Source of the DNA: Seohaeicola zhoushanensis
Lineage (GTDB): Bacteria > Pseudomonadota > Alphaproteobacteria > Rhodobacterales > Rhodobacteraceae
NCBI RefSeq assembly: GCF_014656415.1
Contig: NZ_BNCJ01000012.1
Coordinates: 73,398 to 131,989, forward strand
Direction: 5' to 3'
DNA: 58,592 bases
Shown here: piece by piece, positions 8,990-17,882 of the stretch
Numbering within the stretch: position 1 is the stretch's first letter
Layout of the letters: every line of letters starts with the position of its first letter
Program-made: the position numbers and the translations under genes
The notes under the pieces: generated by a model
The model's input: the letters and a program-made list of their open reading frames with translations, nothing else
Told to the model about the DNA's origin: nothing
Databases searched by the model: none

Positions 8990-9132
8990 GCTTCGGCCCC
9001 GGATGTTTCTTCCGCTGACCCAAATGTGATCGCGGCCCCTTGGCATGGCGCATCTCAATACCCAACTTCTATGGTCATGAACCGGCGCTTGTGAAATAAA
9101 CCGGCGGAACGGATTTCTGGGACAGGCGACGG

Positions 9133-10485
9133 ATGACTTTCGACTATGACCTCTTCGTGATCGGCGGCGGCTCGGGCGGCGTGCGTGCCGCGCGCGTGGC
9201 CGCGGGCGAGACAGGCGCCAAGGTCGCGCTGGCCGAGGAAGACCGCTATGGCGGCACCTGCGTCATACGGGGCTGCGTGCCCAAGAAACTGATGGTCTTC
9301 GCCTCGGAGTTCGGCCGCCTCAGCGCCGATGCCGCGGGCTATGGCTGGGATATTCCCGAGGGCCGCTTCGACTGGATGGCCTTCCGCACAAGGCTCCATG
9401 CCGAGCTTGACCGGCTGGAAGGCATCTACCGCCGCCTGCTGGCCGGTGCCGGGGTCGAGACCTTCGACGCCCGCGCCACGCTGGTCGATGCCCATACGGT
9501 GCAGCTGTCCAGCGGCGAGACCAAGACCGCCAAGCACATCCTGGTCGCCACCGGCGGCCATCCGACGCTGCCCGAGGTCGAAGGGGCCGAGCTGGCCATC
9601 ACCTCGAACGACATCTTCCACCTGGACGCGCTGCCCGAGCGGATCCTGATCGTCGGCGGCGGTTTCATCGCCTGCGAATTCGCCTGCATCCTGTCGGGCA
9701 TGGGCGTGCAGGTGACGCAGTTCTACCGCGGCGAACAGATCCTGCGCGGCTTCGACGACGAGGCGCGCACCCTTGTCGCCGAGGAGATGCGCCGCAAGGG
9801 TGTCGACCTGCGGGTGAACACCAACGCCGTGAAGCTGGAGCAGGACGGCGACGCGATCCGGGTCACGGATACCGAAGGCGGCGTGCAGACCTTCGGCAAG
9901 GTGCTTTTCGCCACCGGCCGCGCGCCCAACACCCGTGGTCTCGGCTTCGAGGCGCTGGGCGTGGCGCTGAAGGCCAATGGCGCGGTCGTCGTCGATGAAT
10001 ACAGCCAGACGGCGGTGCCCTCGATCTATGCCATTGGCGACGTGACCGACCGCTGGAACCTGACCCCGGTGGCGATCCGCGAGGGCATGGCCTTTGTCGA
10101 CACCGTCTTCCGCGGCAAGCCCACGCCGGTCGATCACGAGCTGATCCCCAGCGCGGTCTTCACCCAGCCCGAGCTGGGCACCGTCGGTGTCACCGAGGCG
10201 GCTGCGGGCGAGCCGGTCGAGATCTACTCGACCACGTTCAGGCCGATGCAGACGGCCTTCATCGGCTCGGAAGACCGGGTGTTGATGAAGCTGGTGGTCA
10301 GCAAGGCCACGCGCCGGGTGCTCGGCTGCCACATCGTGGCGCCGAACGCGGGCGAGATGATCCAGCTTGCCGGCATCGCGGTGAAGATGGGTGCGACCAA
10401 GGAAGATTTCGACCGCACCGTGGCGGTCCATCCGACCATGTCGGAGGAGATCGTGACCATGCGGACATCGGTGCGCAGCGCCTGA
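9133..10485 (+). CDS. gor: Glutathione-disulfide reductase
   Basis: 450 residues. It is an FAD-dependent enzyme that regenerates GSH from GSSG with NADPH. The FAD Rossmann motif is GGGSGG (11-16). The redox-active disulfide is Cys43/Cys48 in GGTCVIRGCVPKK; the spacing and R-G between the cysteines are typical of glutathione reductase rather than dihydrolipoamide dehydrogenase. The NAD(P) fold is IVGGGFIACEFACI near 172. The C-terminal proton-relay motif is HPTMSEE with His433 and Glu438. It appears monocistronic, with GGCGACGG before the ATG. Confidence 0.93.
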   Translation: MTFDYDLFVIGGGSGGVRAARVAAGETGAKVALAEEDRYGGTCVIRGCVPKKLMVFASEFGRLSADAAGYGWDIPEGRFDWMAFRTRLHAELDRLEGIYRRLLAGAGVETFDARATLVDAHTVQLSSGETKTAKHILVATGGHPTLPEVEGAELAITSNDIFHLDALPERILIVGGGFIACEFACILSGMGVQVTQFYRGEQILRGFDDEARTLVAEEMRRKGVDLRVNTNAVKLEQDGDAIRVTDTEGGVQTFGKVLFATGRAPNTRGLGFEALGVALKANGAVVVDEYSQTAVPSIYAIGDVTDRWNLTPVAIREGMAFVDTVFRGKPTPVDHELIPSAVFTQPELGTVGVTEAAAGEPVEIYSTTFRPMQTAFIGSEDRVLMKLVVSKATRRVLGCHIVAPNAGEMIQLAGIAVKMGATKEDFDRTVAVHPTMSEEIVTMRTSVRSA

Positions 10486-10558
10486 TTGGACGCGACAGTC
10501 AATCCAGTATAAGACAATGCCGCAACAGGCCGCGGCTGTAAGAGGAGAAACACAAGGC

Positions 10559-11719
10559 ATGGCGGGCAATAGTGGCGGCCCCTGGGGGGGCGGAGGCTCT
10601 TCCGGTGGCGGAGGCAACCGGGGCAACGGCGGCGGCGACGATCGCAACAGCGGCGGCGGACGGCGTCCCGAAGGCCAGGGCATTCCCGAGATCGACGATC
10701 TCGTCCGCAAGGGCCAGGAACAGCTGCGCGTCCTGATGGGCGGGCGCGGCAATGGCGGGGGCGGCTCGAATGGCGGCCGGACTCCGAGCGGCCCGATGTT
10801 CACCCGCGGCACCATCGGCCTGGGCGTGATCGCCGCCGTGGTGGTCTGGGGCCTCGCCAGCTTCTACACCGTCAAGCCGGAAGAAAAATCGGTCGAGCTG
10901 TTCCTCGGCAAGTTCTCGGGCATCGGCGAGCCGGGCCTGAACTTTGCCCCCTGGCCGCTGGTCACCGCCGAGGTGATCCCGGTCACCCGCGAACAGACCG
11001 AGCAGATCGGCAACGGCCGCACCGGCCGCACCCCGGACGGGCTGATGCTGACCACCGACGAGAATATCGTCGACATCGACTTCCAGGTGGTCTGGAACAT
11101 CAACGACCCGGCGCTGTTCCTGTTCAACGTGGCCGAGCCGACCGAGACGATCCGTGCGGTCAGCGAGTCGGCCATGCGCGAGGTGATCGCCAAGTCGGAA
11201 CTGGCACCGATCCTCAACCGCGACCGTCAGAGCATCGCCGATGACGTGCAGACGCTGATCCAGTCGACTCTCGACAGCTACCAGTCCGGGGTCAACATCG
11301 TCCGCCTCAACCTCGACAAGGCCGACCCGCCAAGTTCGGTAATCGACGCCTTCCGCGACGTGCAGGCCGCCGAGCAGGAACGCGATCGTCTGGAACGCCA
11401 GGCCGACGCCTATGCCAACCGGGTTCTGGCCGGTGCGCGCGGTGAAGCCGCGCAGCTGCTGGAAGAGGCCGAGGCCTATCGCGCCCGCGTCGTCAACGAG
11501 GCCGAGGGTGAGGCCAGCCGCTTTACGGCGGTGCTTGCCGAATACCAAAAGGCGCCGGAAGTGACCCGCAAGCGCCTCTACCTGGAGACGATGGAAGAAG
11601 TGCTCGGCAACCTCGACAAGATCATCCTCGACGAACAGTCGGGCGGCGGCCAGGGCGTGGTGCCCTACCTGCCGCTGAACGAGCTGCGCCGTTCGGGCGC
11701 ATCGGCGGAGGGCAAGTGA
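10559..11719 (+). CDS. hflK: HflK, membrane protease modulator
   Basis: 386 residues. HflK and HflC form a large inner-membrane complex that encloses and regulates the FtsH protease. The N-terminus is glycine- and asparagine-rich and cytoplasmic (GGPWGGGGSSGGGG), as is typical of HflK. One membrane helix follows (TIGLGVIAAVVVWGLASFYTV, near 80-100), then the SPFH/band-7 domain and a long coiled coil (QEQERDRLERQADAYANR). I use the ATG at 10559 with AGAGGAGAAA upstream, not the earlier in-frame ATG at 10517. Its stop overlaps the hflC ATG (TGATG). Confidence 0.93.
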   Translation: MAGNSGGPWGGGGSSGGGGNRGNGGGDDRNSGGGRRPEGQGIPEIDDLVRKGQEQLRVLMGGRGNGGGGSNGGRTPSGPMFTRGTIGLGVIAAVVVWGLASFYTVKPEEKSVELFLGKFSGIGEPGLNFAPWPLVTAEVIPVTREQTEQIGNGRTGRTPDGLMLTTDENIVDIDFQVVWNINDPALFLFNVAEPTETIRAVSESAMREVIAKSELAPILNRDRQSIADDVQTLIQSTLDSYQSGVNIVRLNLDKADPPSSVIDAFRDVQAAEQERDRLERQADAYANRVLAGARGEAAQLLEEAEAYRARVVNEAEGEASRFTAVLAEYQKAPEVTRKRLYLETMEEVLGNLDKIILDEQSGGGQGVVPYLPLNELRRSGASAEGK

Positions 11720-12630
11720 TGGGCAAGTCGACCTTCATCCTTCCCGTCGTTGTGGTGGCGGCTGTCGTCGCGCTCTCCTCGGTCTTCATCGTGGATGAAC
11801 GCGAAAAGGCACTGGTGCTGCAATTCGGCCAGATCAAGAGCGTCAAGGAAGAACCGGGCCTCGCGTTCAAGATTCCGTTGATCCAGGAAGTCGTCCGCTA
11901 CGACGACCGGATCCTGTCGCTCGACACCCAGGCGACCGAGGTCACCCCCTCGGATGACCGTCGTCTCGTGGTCGACGCCTTCGCGCGCTATCGCATCGCC
12001 GATGTGGTGCGGTTCCGCCAGGCGGTTGGCACCGGCGGCCTGAACGTGGCCGAGGACCGGCTCGAAGGCATCCTCAACGCGCAGGTCCGCGCCGTTCTCG
12101 GTTCGGAGGGTGTGACCTCGAACACCATCCTGTCGTCGGACCGTTCGGCGCTGATGTCGCGGATCACCGCGTCGACCCAGGCGCTGGCCGGGCCACTGGG
12201 GCTGGAGGTGGTCGACGTCCGCCTCAAGCAGACCGCGCTGCCCGAGCAGAACCTTGCCGCCACCTTCGACCGGATGCGCGCCGAGCGTGAACGCGAGGCA
12301 ACCGACGAGCGCGCCCGCGGCGAGGAAGCCGCGCAGCGGGTTCGCGCGCAGGCCGACCGGACCGTGGTCGAACTGGTCTCGGAGGCCCGCAAGGAGGCCG
12401 AGATCACCCGAGGCGAGGCCGACGCGCAGCGCAACGGCATCTTCGCCGAGGCCTTCGGCAAGGACCCGGAATTCTTCGAGTTCTACCGCTCGCTCAACGC
12501 CTATGTGAAGGCGCTGCCGGGCAACAACTCGTCGATGGTGCTTTCGCCCGACTCGGAGTTCTTCAACTACCTGAAGTCGCCGGGCGGCGCGGCCGCCCCG
12601 GCCGCGGGCGCTGCGCCCGTCAGCCAGTAA
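11719..12630 (+). CDS. hflC: HflC, membrane protease modulator
   Basis: 303 residues, the partner of HflK. It has an N-terminal membrane anchor (ILPVVVVAAVVALSSVFIV), the SPFH domain starting at DEREKALVLQFGQI, and a charged coiled-coil tail (REREATDERARGEEAAQRVRAQADR). The C-terminus is Ala/Pro rich. The ATG at 11719 is coupled to hflK; a GTG one codon earlier is an alternative. The operon continues with the DUF2065 gene 9 bases downstream. Confidence 0.93.
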   Translation: MGKSTFILPVVVVAAVVALSSVFIVDEREKALVLQFGQIKSVKEEPGLAFKIPLIQEVVRYDDRILSLDTQATEVTPSDDRRLVVDAFARYRIADVVRFRQAVGTGGLNVAEDRLEGILNAQVRAVLGSEGVTSNTILSSDRSALMSRITASTQALAGPLGLEVVDVRLKQTALPEQNLAATFDRMRAEREREATDERARGEEAAQRVRAQADRTVVELVSEARKEAEITRGEADAQRNGIFAEAFGKDPEFFEFYRSLNAYVKALPGNNSSMVLSPDSEFFNYLKSPGGAAAPAAGAAPVSQ

Positions 12631-12639
12631 GGAACGCGA

Positions 12640-12834
12640 TTGGGCAAGGTTCTGGTCGCCTTCGGGCTGGTTCTGATCCTCGAGGGCGCCCTCTGGGCGC
12701 TCGCCCCCTCCAGCGTCGAGAAGATGCTCCAGGCGCTGCGCGACCTCCCCGAGGCCGCGCGGCGCCAGCTTGGCGCGCTGGCCGTGATCTCGGGGCTGAT
12801 CCTGCTCTGGCTCGCCCGCGCCATCGGCGGCTGA
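12640..12834 (+). CDS. DUF2065 small membrane protein
   Basis: 64 residues starting at TTG, with AAGGAA five bases upstream. It has two hydrophobic helices (VLVAFGLVLILEGALWALAP and LGALAVISGLILLWLARAI) around a short amphipathic linker, matching the DUF2065 (YjeT) family. These proteins commonly sit beside hflKC and degP-type genes. Function is unknown; the position suggests a link to FtsH/HflKC membrane quality control. Confidence 0.85.
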   Translation: MGKVLVAFGLVLILEGALWALAPSSVEKMLQALRDLPEAARRQLGALAVISGLILLWLARAIGG

Positions 12835-12966
12835 GCCGAAGTCACATAACGTTGAACGCCTGTATCGGACTTTCCGGGGCCGGCAGAAGTGACTACATTG
12901 ACCCTCACAACAGCGGCCCGCACTCCGCCGTGCGCGCCGCTGGCCCATCGAGTGAGGAGATTACAC

Positions 12967-14454
12967 GTGCAGCCAAAGGCCATTTCCCAGACCCGCGCCC
13001 TTGGGCATGATCCGGCACCCGCCCTGCGGATGCTCTGGCTCGGCTTCCTGGCGGTGGTGGTCCTGCTGGTGCAGGCGACGCTGGCCCAGGCCCGGCCCGA
13101 CAGCCTCGCGCCTCTGGCCGAGCAGATCAGCCCTTCGGTCGTGAACATCACCACCTCGACGCTGGTCGAAGGCCGCACCGGCCCGCAGGGTATCGTGCCC
13201 GAAGGCTCGCCCTTCGAGGATTTCTTCCGCGACTTCCAGAACCGCAACAACCCCAACGGCGAAGCGCCGCGTCCGCGCCGCTCCTCGGCGCTGGGGTCGG
13301 GCTTCGTGATCTCGGAGGACGGCTTCGTCGTCACCAACAACCACGTCATCGAGGGCGCGGACGAGATCGAGGTGGAATTCTTCTCGGGCAAGAAGTTCCC
13401 CGCCAAGGTCGTCGGCACCGACAAGAACACCGACATCGCGCTGTTGAAGGTCGAGGCCGACGCGCCGCTGCCCTTCGTCAGCTTCGGCGACAGCGACTCG
13501 GCCCGCGTGGGCGACTGGGTCATGGCCATGGGCAACCCGCTGGGCCAGGGCTTCTCGGTCAGCGTCGGCATCGTCTCGGCACGCAACCGCGCGCTTTCGG
13601 GCAGCTATGACGACTTTATCCAGACCGATGCCGCCATCAACCGGGGCAACTCGGGCGGGCCGCTGTTCAACATGGACGGCCAGGTCATCGGCGTGAACAC
13701 CGCGATCCTGTCTCCCAACGGCGGGTCCATCGGCATCGGCTTCTCGATGGCCTCGAACGTGGTCTCCAAGGTGGTGAGCCAGCTGCGCGAGTTCGGCGAG
13801 ACCCGCCGCGGCTGGCTGGGCGTGCGCATCCAGGACGTGACCGCCGACGTGGCCGAGGCGATGGGCCTCGAGAAGGCCGCCGGCGCGCTGATTACCGACG
13901 TGCCGGAAGGCCCGGCGAAAGAGGCCGGGATGCTTTCGGGCGACGTCATCGTGAGCTTTGACGGCGTCGATGTCGCCGACACCCGCGGGCTCGTCCGCCA
14001 GGTCGGCAACACGCAGGTCGGCAAGGCCGTGCGCGTGGTGGTCTGGCGCGAGGGCAAGACCCAGACGCTGACTGTCACCCTGGGCCGGCGCGAGGATGCC
14101 GAGCGCACCGACGCGCCCTCCGATGAGCCGGGCGCCGCGCCCGATGTCACCGAGAAATCGGTGCTCGGCCTCACGCTGAGCGTGCTGACCGACGACAAGA
14201 GGTCGGAACTGAACCTCGCCGACGATGCCGAGGGGCTGATCGTGACGGCGGTGGACGAATCTTCGGAAGCCTTCGAGAAGGGCCTGCGCACCGGAGATCT
14301 CATCACCGAGGCGGGGCAGCAGAAGCTGACCAAGCTCGCCGATCTCGACGCGCGGATCGCCGAGGCCACCGAGGCGGGGCGCAAGTCGCTGCTGCTGCTG
14401 GTGCGCCGCGCTGGCGAGCCGCGCTTCGTGGCGCTGTCGCTGGAAGAGAAGTAA
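12967..14454 (+). CDS. Periplasmic Do/DegP-family serine endoprotease
   Basis: 495 residues from a GTG with AGGAG nine bases upstream. The N-terminus has a signal peptide with an unusually long positively charged leader (hydrophobic core LWLGFLAVVVLLVQATLAQA), so an internal ATG at 13030 is a possible alternative start. The trypsin-like domain has the catalytic triad His126 (TNNHV), Asp156 (DIALLK) and Ser229 (GNSGGP). Two PDZ domains follow (near 290-375 and 405-490). It would degrade or refold damaged envelope proteins. Its place after hflKC-DUF2065 fits an envelope protein quality-control cluster. A strong terminator follows. Confidence 0.92.
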   Translation: MQPKAISQTRALGHDPAPALRMLWLGFLAVVVLLVQATLAQARPDSLAPLAEQISPSVVNITTSTLVEGRTGPQGIVPEGSPFEDFFRDFQNRNNPNGEAPRPRRSSALGSGFVISEDGFVVTNNHVIEGADEIEVEFFSGKKFPAKVVGTDKNTDIALLKVEADAPLPFVSFGDSDSARVGDWVMAMGNPLGQGFSVSVGIVSARNRALSGSYDDFIQTDAAINRGNSGGPLFNMDGQVIGVNTAILSPNGGSIGIGFSMASNVVSKVVSQLREFGETRRGWLGVRIQDVTADVAEAMGLEKAAGALITDVPEGPAKEAGMLSGDVIVSFDGVDVADTRGLVRQVGNTQVGKAVRVVVWREGKTQTLTVTLGRREDAERTDAPSDEPGAAPDVTEKSVLGLTLSVLTDDKRSELNLADDAEGLIVTAVDESSEAFEKGLRTGDLITEAGQQKLTKLADLDARIAEATEAGRKSLLLLVRRAGEPRFVALSLEEK

Positions 14455-14487
14455 GCCGCGGTAGCGGCGCTACCCTGCAAAGAAAAC

Positions 14488-14518
14488 AGGCCATGTGCGC
14501 GAGCACATGGCCTTTTTC
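14488..14518 (+). terminator. Rho-independent terminator after degP-like gene
   Basis: A perfect 11-bp stem AGGCCATGTGC / GCACATGGCCT with a GCGA tetraloop is followed by TTTT, 34 bases after the protease stop codon. This is one of the clearest intrinsic terminators in the window. Confidence 0.92.
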
Positions 14519-15027
14519 CTTCTCAAACGTCTCGTGAAAATACGATTTTACAAACCTTGGCACCTGGTCGGCCTTATAGTGGCCTTTCCCGGCAAATGGC
14601 CGGAGCACTCTTTACGAAACAAGAACCAGAACACTCGTTACTGCACTATCTACTTACTCGTTACTTTACCGCCGGTTTCCCGGTTGAGGCCTGTCGACAC
14701 GGGCGGCCGGGGACGGGGATGGCTGCCAGCCCGTGCCGAACAGGGTCTTCCCGAAACCGCGCCGCAGGGAGGGGGAGGAGCTGTGCGGCATCTTCGGTTC
14801 CTTCTTTCTCGGGTCCGCCTTCGGTTGGGGATGGGACAGCGCGACCTCGTAGGCTCACAGTCGCAAATCGGGCCTGCGGGGTATGTGAAACAGATCACAA
14901 TGGGGGCGGAAATTTCGGTGAAACTGGATATCTATATGAAATATATGAATAAAATATACGAGTATAATCTGCCCCGGCAGGACGACTGCGCGCCGTTGCC
15001 GCAGCGGCGAGTCGTTCAGGGGCGTGC
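14519..15027. other. Long intergenic region, AT-rich in part
   Basis: About 510 bases between the degP terminator and the 3' end of the convergent Crp/Fnr gene, with no convincing gene. An open frame at 14495-15031 begins inside the terminator and has no family features, so I treat it as chance. Two copies of ACTCGTTACT lie at 14633-14642 and 14656-14665. A perfect CRP-type palindrome lies at 14884-14899, followed by an AT-rich stretch (14935-14975) unlike the surrounding sequence. A small RNA or small gene is possible but not shown. Confidence 0.5.
14884..14899. promoter_or_regulatory. Perfect CRP-type palindrome (TGTGA-N6-TCACA)
   Basis: TGTGAAACAGATCACA matches the classical CRP half-sites on both arms. 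It lies 130 bases beyond the 3' end of the Crp/Fnr gene and 430 bases beyond the degP stop, so it does not sit in front of any gene I can call. Confidence 0.55.
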
Positions 15028-15702
15028 CTAGATCTGGTCGGGGTCCGCCAGCGCCTGCAGGGCGGGCCGGTCGACCACCATCAGCGCCCCGCGCGAGGAA
15101 TCGACGACGCCCATCTTCTTCCAGATCGAAAGCGTCTTGGACACCGCCTCGCGGGTCGCGCCGACAAACTCGGCGAGCTCCGACTGGCTCAGCGCCAGCG
15201 TGCCGACCTCGCCCTCGGGGCGTTCGGTGAGATAGAGGATCTTGCGCGCCAGCCGGGTCGGCATCGGCAGGAAGACCTGGTCGTTGAGCTGCCGGTCCAT
15301 CCAGCGCATCCGCTGCCCGGCCAGGTGGATCAGGTCGATCGCCAGATCGGGCTCCTCGCGCACCTGGTCGAGCACGTCGTCATAGCGCACCCGGCGCAGC
15401 ACACAGGGCTCCAGCGCCGTCACAGTCGCCGTCCGCTCGCCCGGATCGAAGAGCGCGATCTCGCCGAAGAGCGCGCCGGGATGCAGCATGTTCAGCGCCA
15501 GCTTGCGGCCGTCGAGCGAGAGCACGCTGATCTCCAGCACCCCGCTCAGCAGCGCGTAAAGCTCGCGCGCCTCGTCGCCCTGCTCGAAGAGCACCGCGCC
15601 GGTGTCGAGCTTGACCTCGGTGGCCAGCGACATCAGCATCTCGAGCAGGGTGTCCGAAGCCTCCGAAAGGAAACCGGTCTTGGGCAGATTGTCTGTGAGC
15701 AT
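15028..15702 (-). CDS. Crp/Fnr-family transcription regulator
   Basis: 224 residues. The N-terminal cyclic-nucleotide-binding-like beta barrel runs to about residue 120 (GAVLFEQGDEARELYALLSG, LHPGALFGEIALFDPGERTATVTA). The C-terminal winged helix-turn-helix is near 168-205, with recognition helix ATREAVSKTL. Arg-Glu at the start of that helix matches the E. coli CRP residues that read TGTGA; the third contact is Lys instead of Arg. There is no FNR-type N-terminal cysteine cluster. A GAGGAGA binding site precedes the ATG, and TTGTGC/TAGTCT upstream could be a promoter. Effector and targets are unknown. Confidence 0.88.
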   Translation of the reverse strand: MLTDNLPKTGFLSEASDTLLEMLMSLATEVKLDTGAVLFEQGDEARELYALLSGVLEISVLSLDGRKLALNMLHPGALFGEIALFDPGERTATVTALEPCVLRRVRYDDVLDQVREEPDLAIDLIHLAGQRMRWMDRQLNDQVFLPMPTRLARKILYLTERPEGEVGTLALSQSELAEFVGATREAVSKTLSIWKKMGVVDSSRGALMVVDRPALQALADPDQI

Positions 15703-15764
15703 GGCCGGGTCTCCTCTGGCGGCGCCAGACTAGCAAACCCCACCTCTGGCACAAGGTTTTTGCG

Positions 15765-16136
15765 TCAGCCGGCCGGCGGGTCCACCACCAGGCCCAGCTT
15801 GCGCCCGGCCTCGACGGTCAGCTTGCCCGACCAGATCCCGAGCGGCGCCTGGTAGCGGCGGATGGCCTCGGCGGTCGCCGCGTCCATCGTTCCGCTCGGC
15901 GGCCCGTCGTAGAGGCCGCGCACCGCCAGCGCGCGCTGGAGCGCGGCGATGAACTCGGGCGTCTGCAACTCGGGGCAGGGCACCTGGTAGCGGCGGGGCG
16001 AGCCGTTCTTCAACCGCTCGTCGGCCCAGCAAGCATCGTCGGGCGCGAGCAGGTCGAGCCTTTCGGCGGTATCCTCCACCGGCGCAGCGCAGGCGGCAAG
16101 GGCGAGGGCGAGAAGGGCAGGGCGGATCGGGGTCAT
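15765..16136 (-). CDS. Lipoprotein with peptidoglycan-binding domain
   Basis: 123 residues starting at ATG 16136. The N-terminus is a lipoprotein signal (MTPIRPALLALALAAC, lipobox LALAAC with Cys16 as the lipidated residue). The C-terminal half (from about residue 60) reads like a PG_binding_1 repeat: FIAALQRALAVRGLYDGPPSGTMDAATAEAIRRYQ. It probably anchors at the cell envelope and contacts murein. An in-frame extension upstream lacks signal features and was not used. Confidence 0.8.
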   Translation of the reverse strand: MTPIRPALLALALAACAAPVEDTAERLDLLAPDDACWADERLKNGSPRRYQVPCPELQTPEFIAALQRALAVRGLYDGPPSGTMDAATAEAIRRYQAPLGIWSGKLTVEAGRKLGLVVDPPAG

Positions 16137-16227
16137 GCTCGGCTGGCCTCTGGCGGGCGGTTGCGCCCAGTCTAGCGCGCGGCAGGCATCCTCGCCAAGG
16201 GCGCGCCTGCCGGGACGTTGGTCCGCG

Positions 16228-16262
16228 CCCCCTGCTTCTCCTTTTTGATAAATACTCCGCCG
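16228..16262 (-). repeat. Dispersed intergenic repeat, copy 1
   Basis: On the minus strand it reads GGCGGAGTATTTATCAAAAA followed by GGAGAAGCAG, between the xseA stop and the lipoprotein gene. It is closely similar to the sequence at 26729-26764 after glpX. Both lie just downstream of minus-strand genes. Similar GGCGG-GTATTT-AAG-AGAAG motifs are, as I recall, common behind genes in Rhodobacterales. Confidence 0.55.
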
Positions 16263-16287
16263 CAACGCCCGCGCCGGGCATTACACT

Positions 16288-17775
16288 TCAGAAAAGGGAC
16301 CCCTGACCGCCCGGCGGATCCTCGGGTTTGGTCTTGCGCGTCGGGCGAGCGCCGGTTGTTGCCACCTCCAGCCGGCCATCCGCGAATTCGATCTCCAGGG
16401 CGGCGTGGCCCGATGCCTCGGCGCGGGTGGTGACGAGGTCCGTCCCGCTGCGCACCACGGCATAGCCGCGTTCCAGCGTCGCCTGGTAGCCCAGCGTGGC
16501 CAGCATCCGCTCGGCGCCGGCGAGCGCGGTGGCGCGGCGTTGCTGCTGGGCGTTGGCGGCGATCGAGAGCCTTCGTTCAAGCCGGGTCAGCGCCTCGCGT
16601 TCGGCGGTCAGCCGCGTCTGCAGCTGCGCCGGGCGCAGGGCGCGGGCGCGGGCCTGGAAGGCGTTGCGATGGGCGGCAATCATCCGGTTGAGCAGGCCGG
16701 GACGCAGCGAGCCTGCCACCTCGGAGAGGTGCAGGCGGCGGCGCTGGACGCCCGCGGTCAGCGCGCCGTCGAGCCGGTCGGCGGTGCGGTCGAAGCGCTG
16801 CCGGGCGGTGTCGAGCAGGCTCTCCTTGCGCGGCAGCGCGCGGGAGAGGTCGGCAAGGCGCTGCTGGCGCTGCCTGACCCCCGAAGCGGCGGCGCGCGAC
16901 AGCCGCCCGCCCATGGCCTCGGCCCAGGCGATCAGCTCCATGCGCACCGGCACTGCCAGTTCGGCGGCGGCGGTGGGCGTCGGCGCGCGCATGTCGGCGA
17001 CATAGTCGATCAGCGTGGTGTCTGTCTCGTGACCCACCGCCGAGATCAGCGGGATCTGGGAGGCGGCGGCGGCGCGGGCGACGATTTCCTCGTTGAAGCC
17101 CCAGAGATCCTCGACCGAGCCGCCGCCACGCGCGACGATCAGCAGGTCGGGGCGCGGCAGCGCGCCGCCGGGGGTCAGGCGGTTGAACCCGGCGATGGCG
17201 CGGGCCACCTCGGGGGCGCAGTTCGCGCCCTGCACCGCCACCGGCCAGATCAGCACCTTGCGCGGGAACCGGTCGCGCAGCCGGTGCAGGATGTCACGGA
17301 TCACTGCGCCCTGGGGCGAGGTGACAACCCCGATGATGCCAGGCAGGAAGGGCAGCTTCTTCTTGCGCGATGCATCGAAAAGCCCCTCGGCGGCCAGCTG
17401 CTTCTTGCGTTTCTCGAGCAGCGCCATCAGCGCGCCTTGCCCGGCGACGGTGACTTCCTCGACGTTGAGGTTGTATTTCGATTGCGCCCCGAAGGCGGTC
17501 AGCCGACCGGTGACGATGACCTCGAGCCCCTCTTCCGGTTTGACCGAAAGCTGCGCGACCTGGCCCTTCCAGGTGGTGCAGGCCAGCACGTTCCGGTCGT
17601 CCTTGACGTCGTAATAGAGGTGCCCCGAGCCGGCCCGAAAGACGCGGCCGACCTCGCCCCGCACACGGATGCGGCCGAATTCGCCCTCGAGCGTGCGTTT
17701 CACCGCGCCGGAGATCTCCGAGACGGTGTATTCCGGTGTGTTCTGCCCCGGCTGGGGATCGTCGATCAGGTCCAT
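16288..17775 (-). CDS. xseA: Exodeoxyribonuclease VII large subunit
   Basis: 495 residues, full length. The N-terminal OB-fold (EYTVSEISGAVKRTLEGEFGRIRVRGEVG, residues 14-42) binds single-stranded DNA. The catalytic core contains GVVTSPQGAVIRDILHRLRDR, LLIVARGGGSVEDLWGFNEE and SAVGHETDTTLIDYVADMRAPTPTAAAE, all hallmarks of XseA. A long coiled-coil region follows. With XseB (not in this window) it degrades single-stranded DNA during repair. It is divergent from the AhpD-Rrf2 operon. Confidence 0.95.
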   Translation of the reverse strand: MDLIDDPQPGQNTPEYTVSEISGAVKRTLEGEFGRIRVRGEVGRVFRAGSGHLYYDVKDDRNVLACTTWKGQVAQLSVKPEEGLEVIVTGRLTAFGAQSKYNLNVEEVTVAGQGALMALLEKRKKQLAAEGLFDASRKKKLPFLPGIIGVVTSPQGAVIRDILHRLRDRFPRKVLIWPVAVQGANCAPEVARAIAGFNRLTPGGALPRPDLLIVARGGGSVEDLWGFNEEIVARAAAASQIPLISAVGHETDTTLIDYVADMRAPTPTAAAELAVPVRMELIAWAEAMGGRLSRAAASGVRQRQQRLADLSRALPRKESLLDTARQRFDRTADRLDGALTAGVQRRRLHLSEVAGSLRPGLLNRMIAAHRNAFQARARALRPAQLQTRLTAEREALTRLERRLSIAANAQQQRRATALAGAERMLATLGYQATLERGYAVVRSGTDLVTTRAEASGHAALEIEFADGRLEVATTGARPTRKTKPEDPPGGQGSLF

Positions 17776-17832
17776 GCGCCGAGTCTGCCCCAGCGCGCGG
17801 GCGAGGGAAAGGGGGGCATTGACTCGTAATGC

Positions 17833-17847
17833 GGATATTGTATATCC
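17833..17847. promoter_or_regulatory. Palindrome GGATAT-TGT-ATATCC upstream of ahpD-rrf2
   Basis: A perfect 6-bp inverted repeat with a 3-base spacer lies directly before the larger palindrome at 17848-17870. It shares the GGATA core with it and lies in the AT-rich promoter region. Confidence 0.55.
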
Positions 17848-17870
17848 ATTAGGATAATATGTATCCTAAT
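17848..17870. promoter_or_regulatory. Probable Rrf2 operator (ATTAGGATA-N5-TATCCTAAT)
   Basis: A perfect 9-bp inverted repeat with spacer ATATG, ending 12 bases before the ATG of the AhpD-like gene and just before its ribosome binding site (GGAGTGGAG). The operon encodes its own Rrf2-type repressor, so this is the natural autoregulatory site. Confidence 0.75.
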
Positions 17871-17882
17871 TGGAGTGGAGCG

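Noticed and set aside
14495-15031. 178-codon plus-strand frame in the degP-crp intergenic region
   Set aside because: It begins inside the terminator hairpin, has no binding site or family resemblance, and overlaps the 3' end of the regulator gene.
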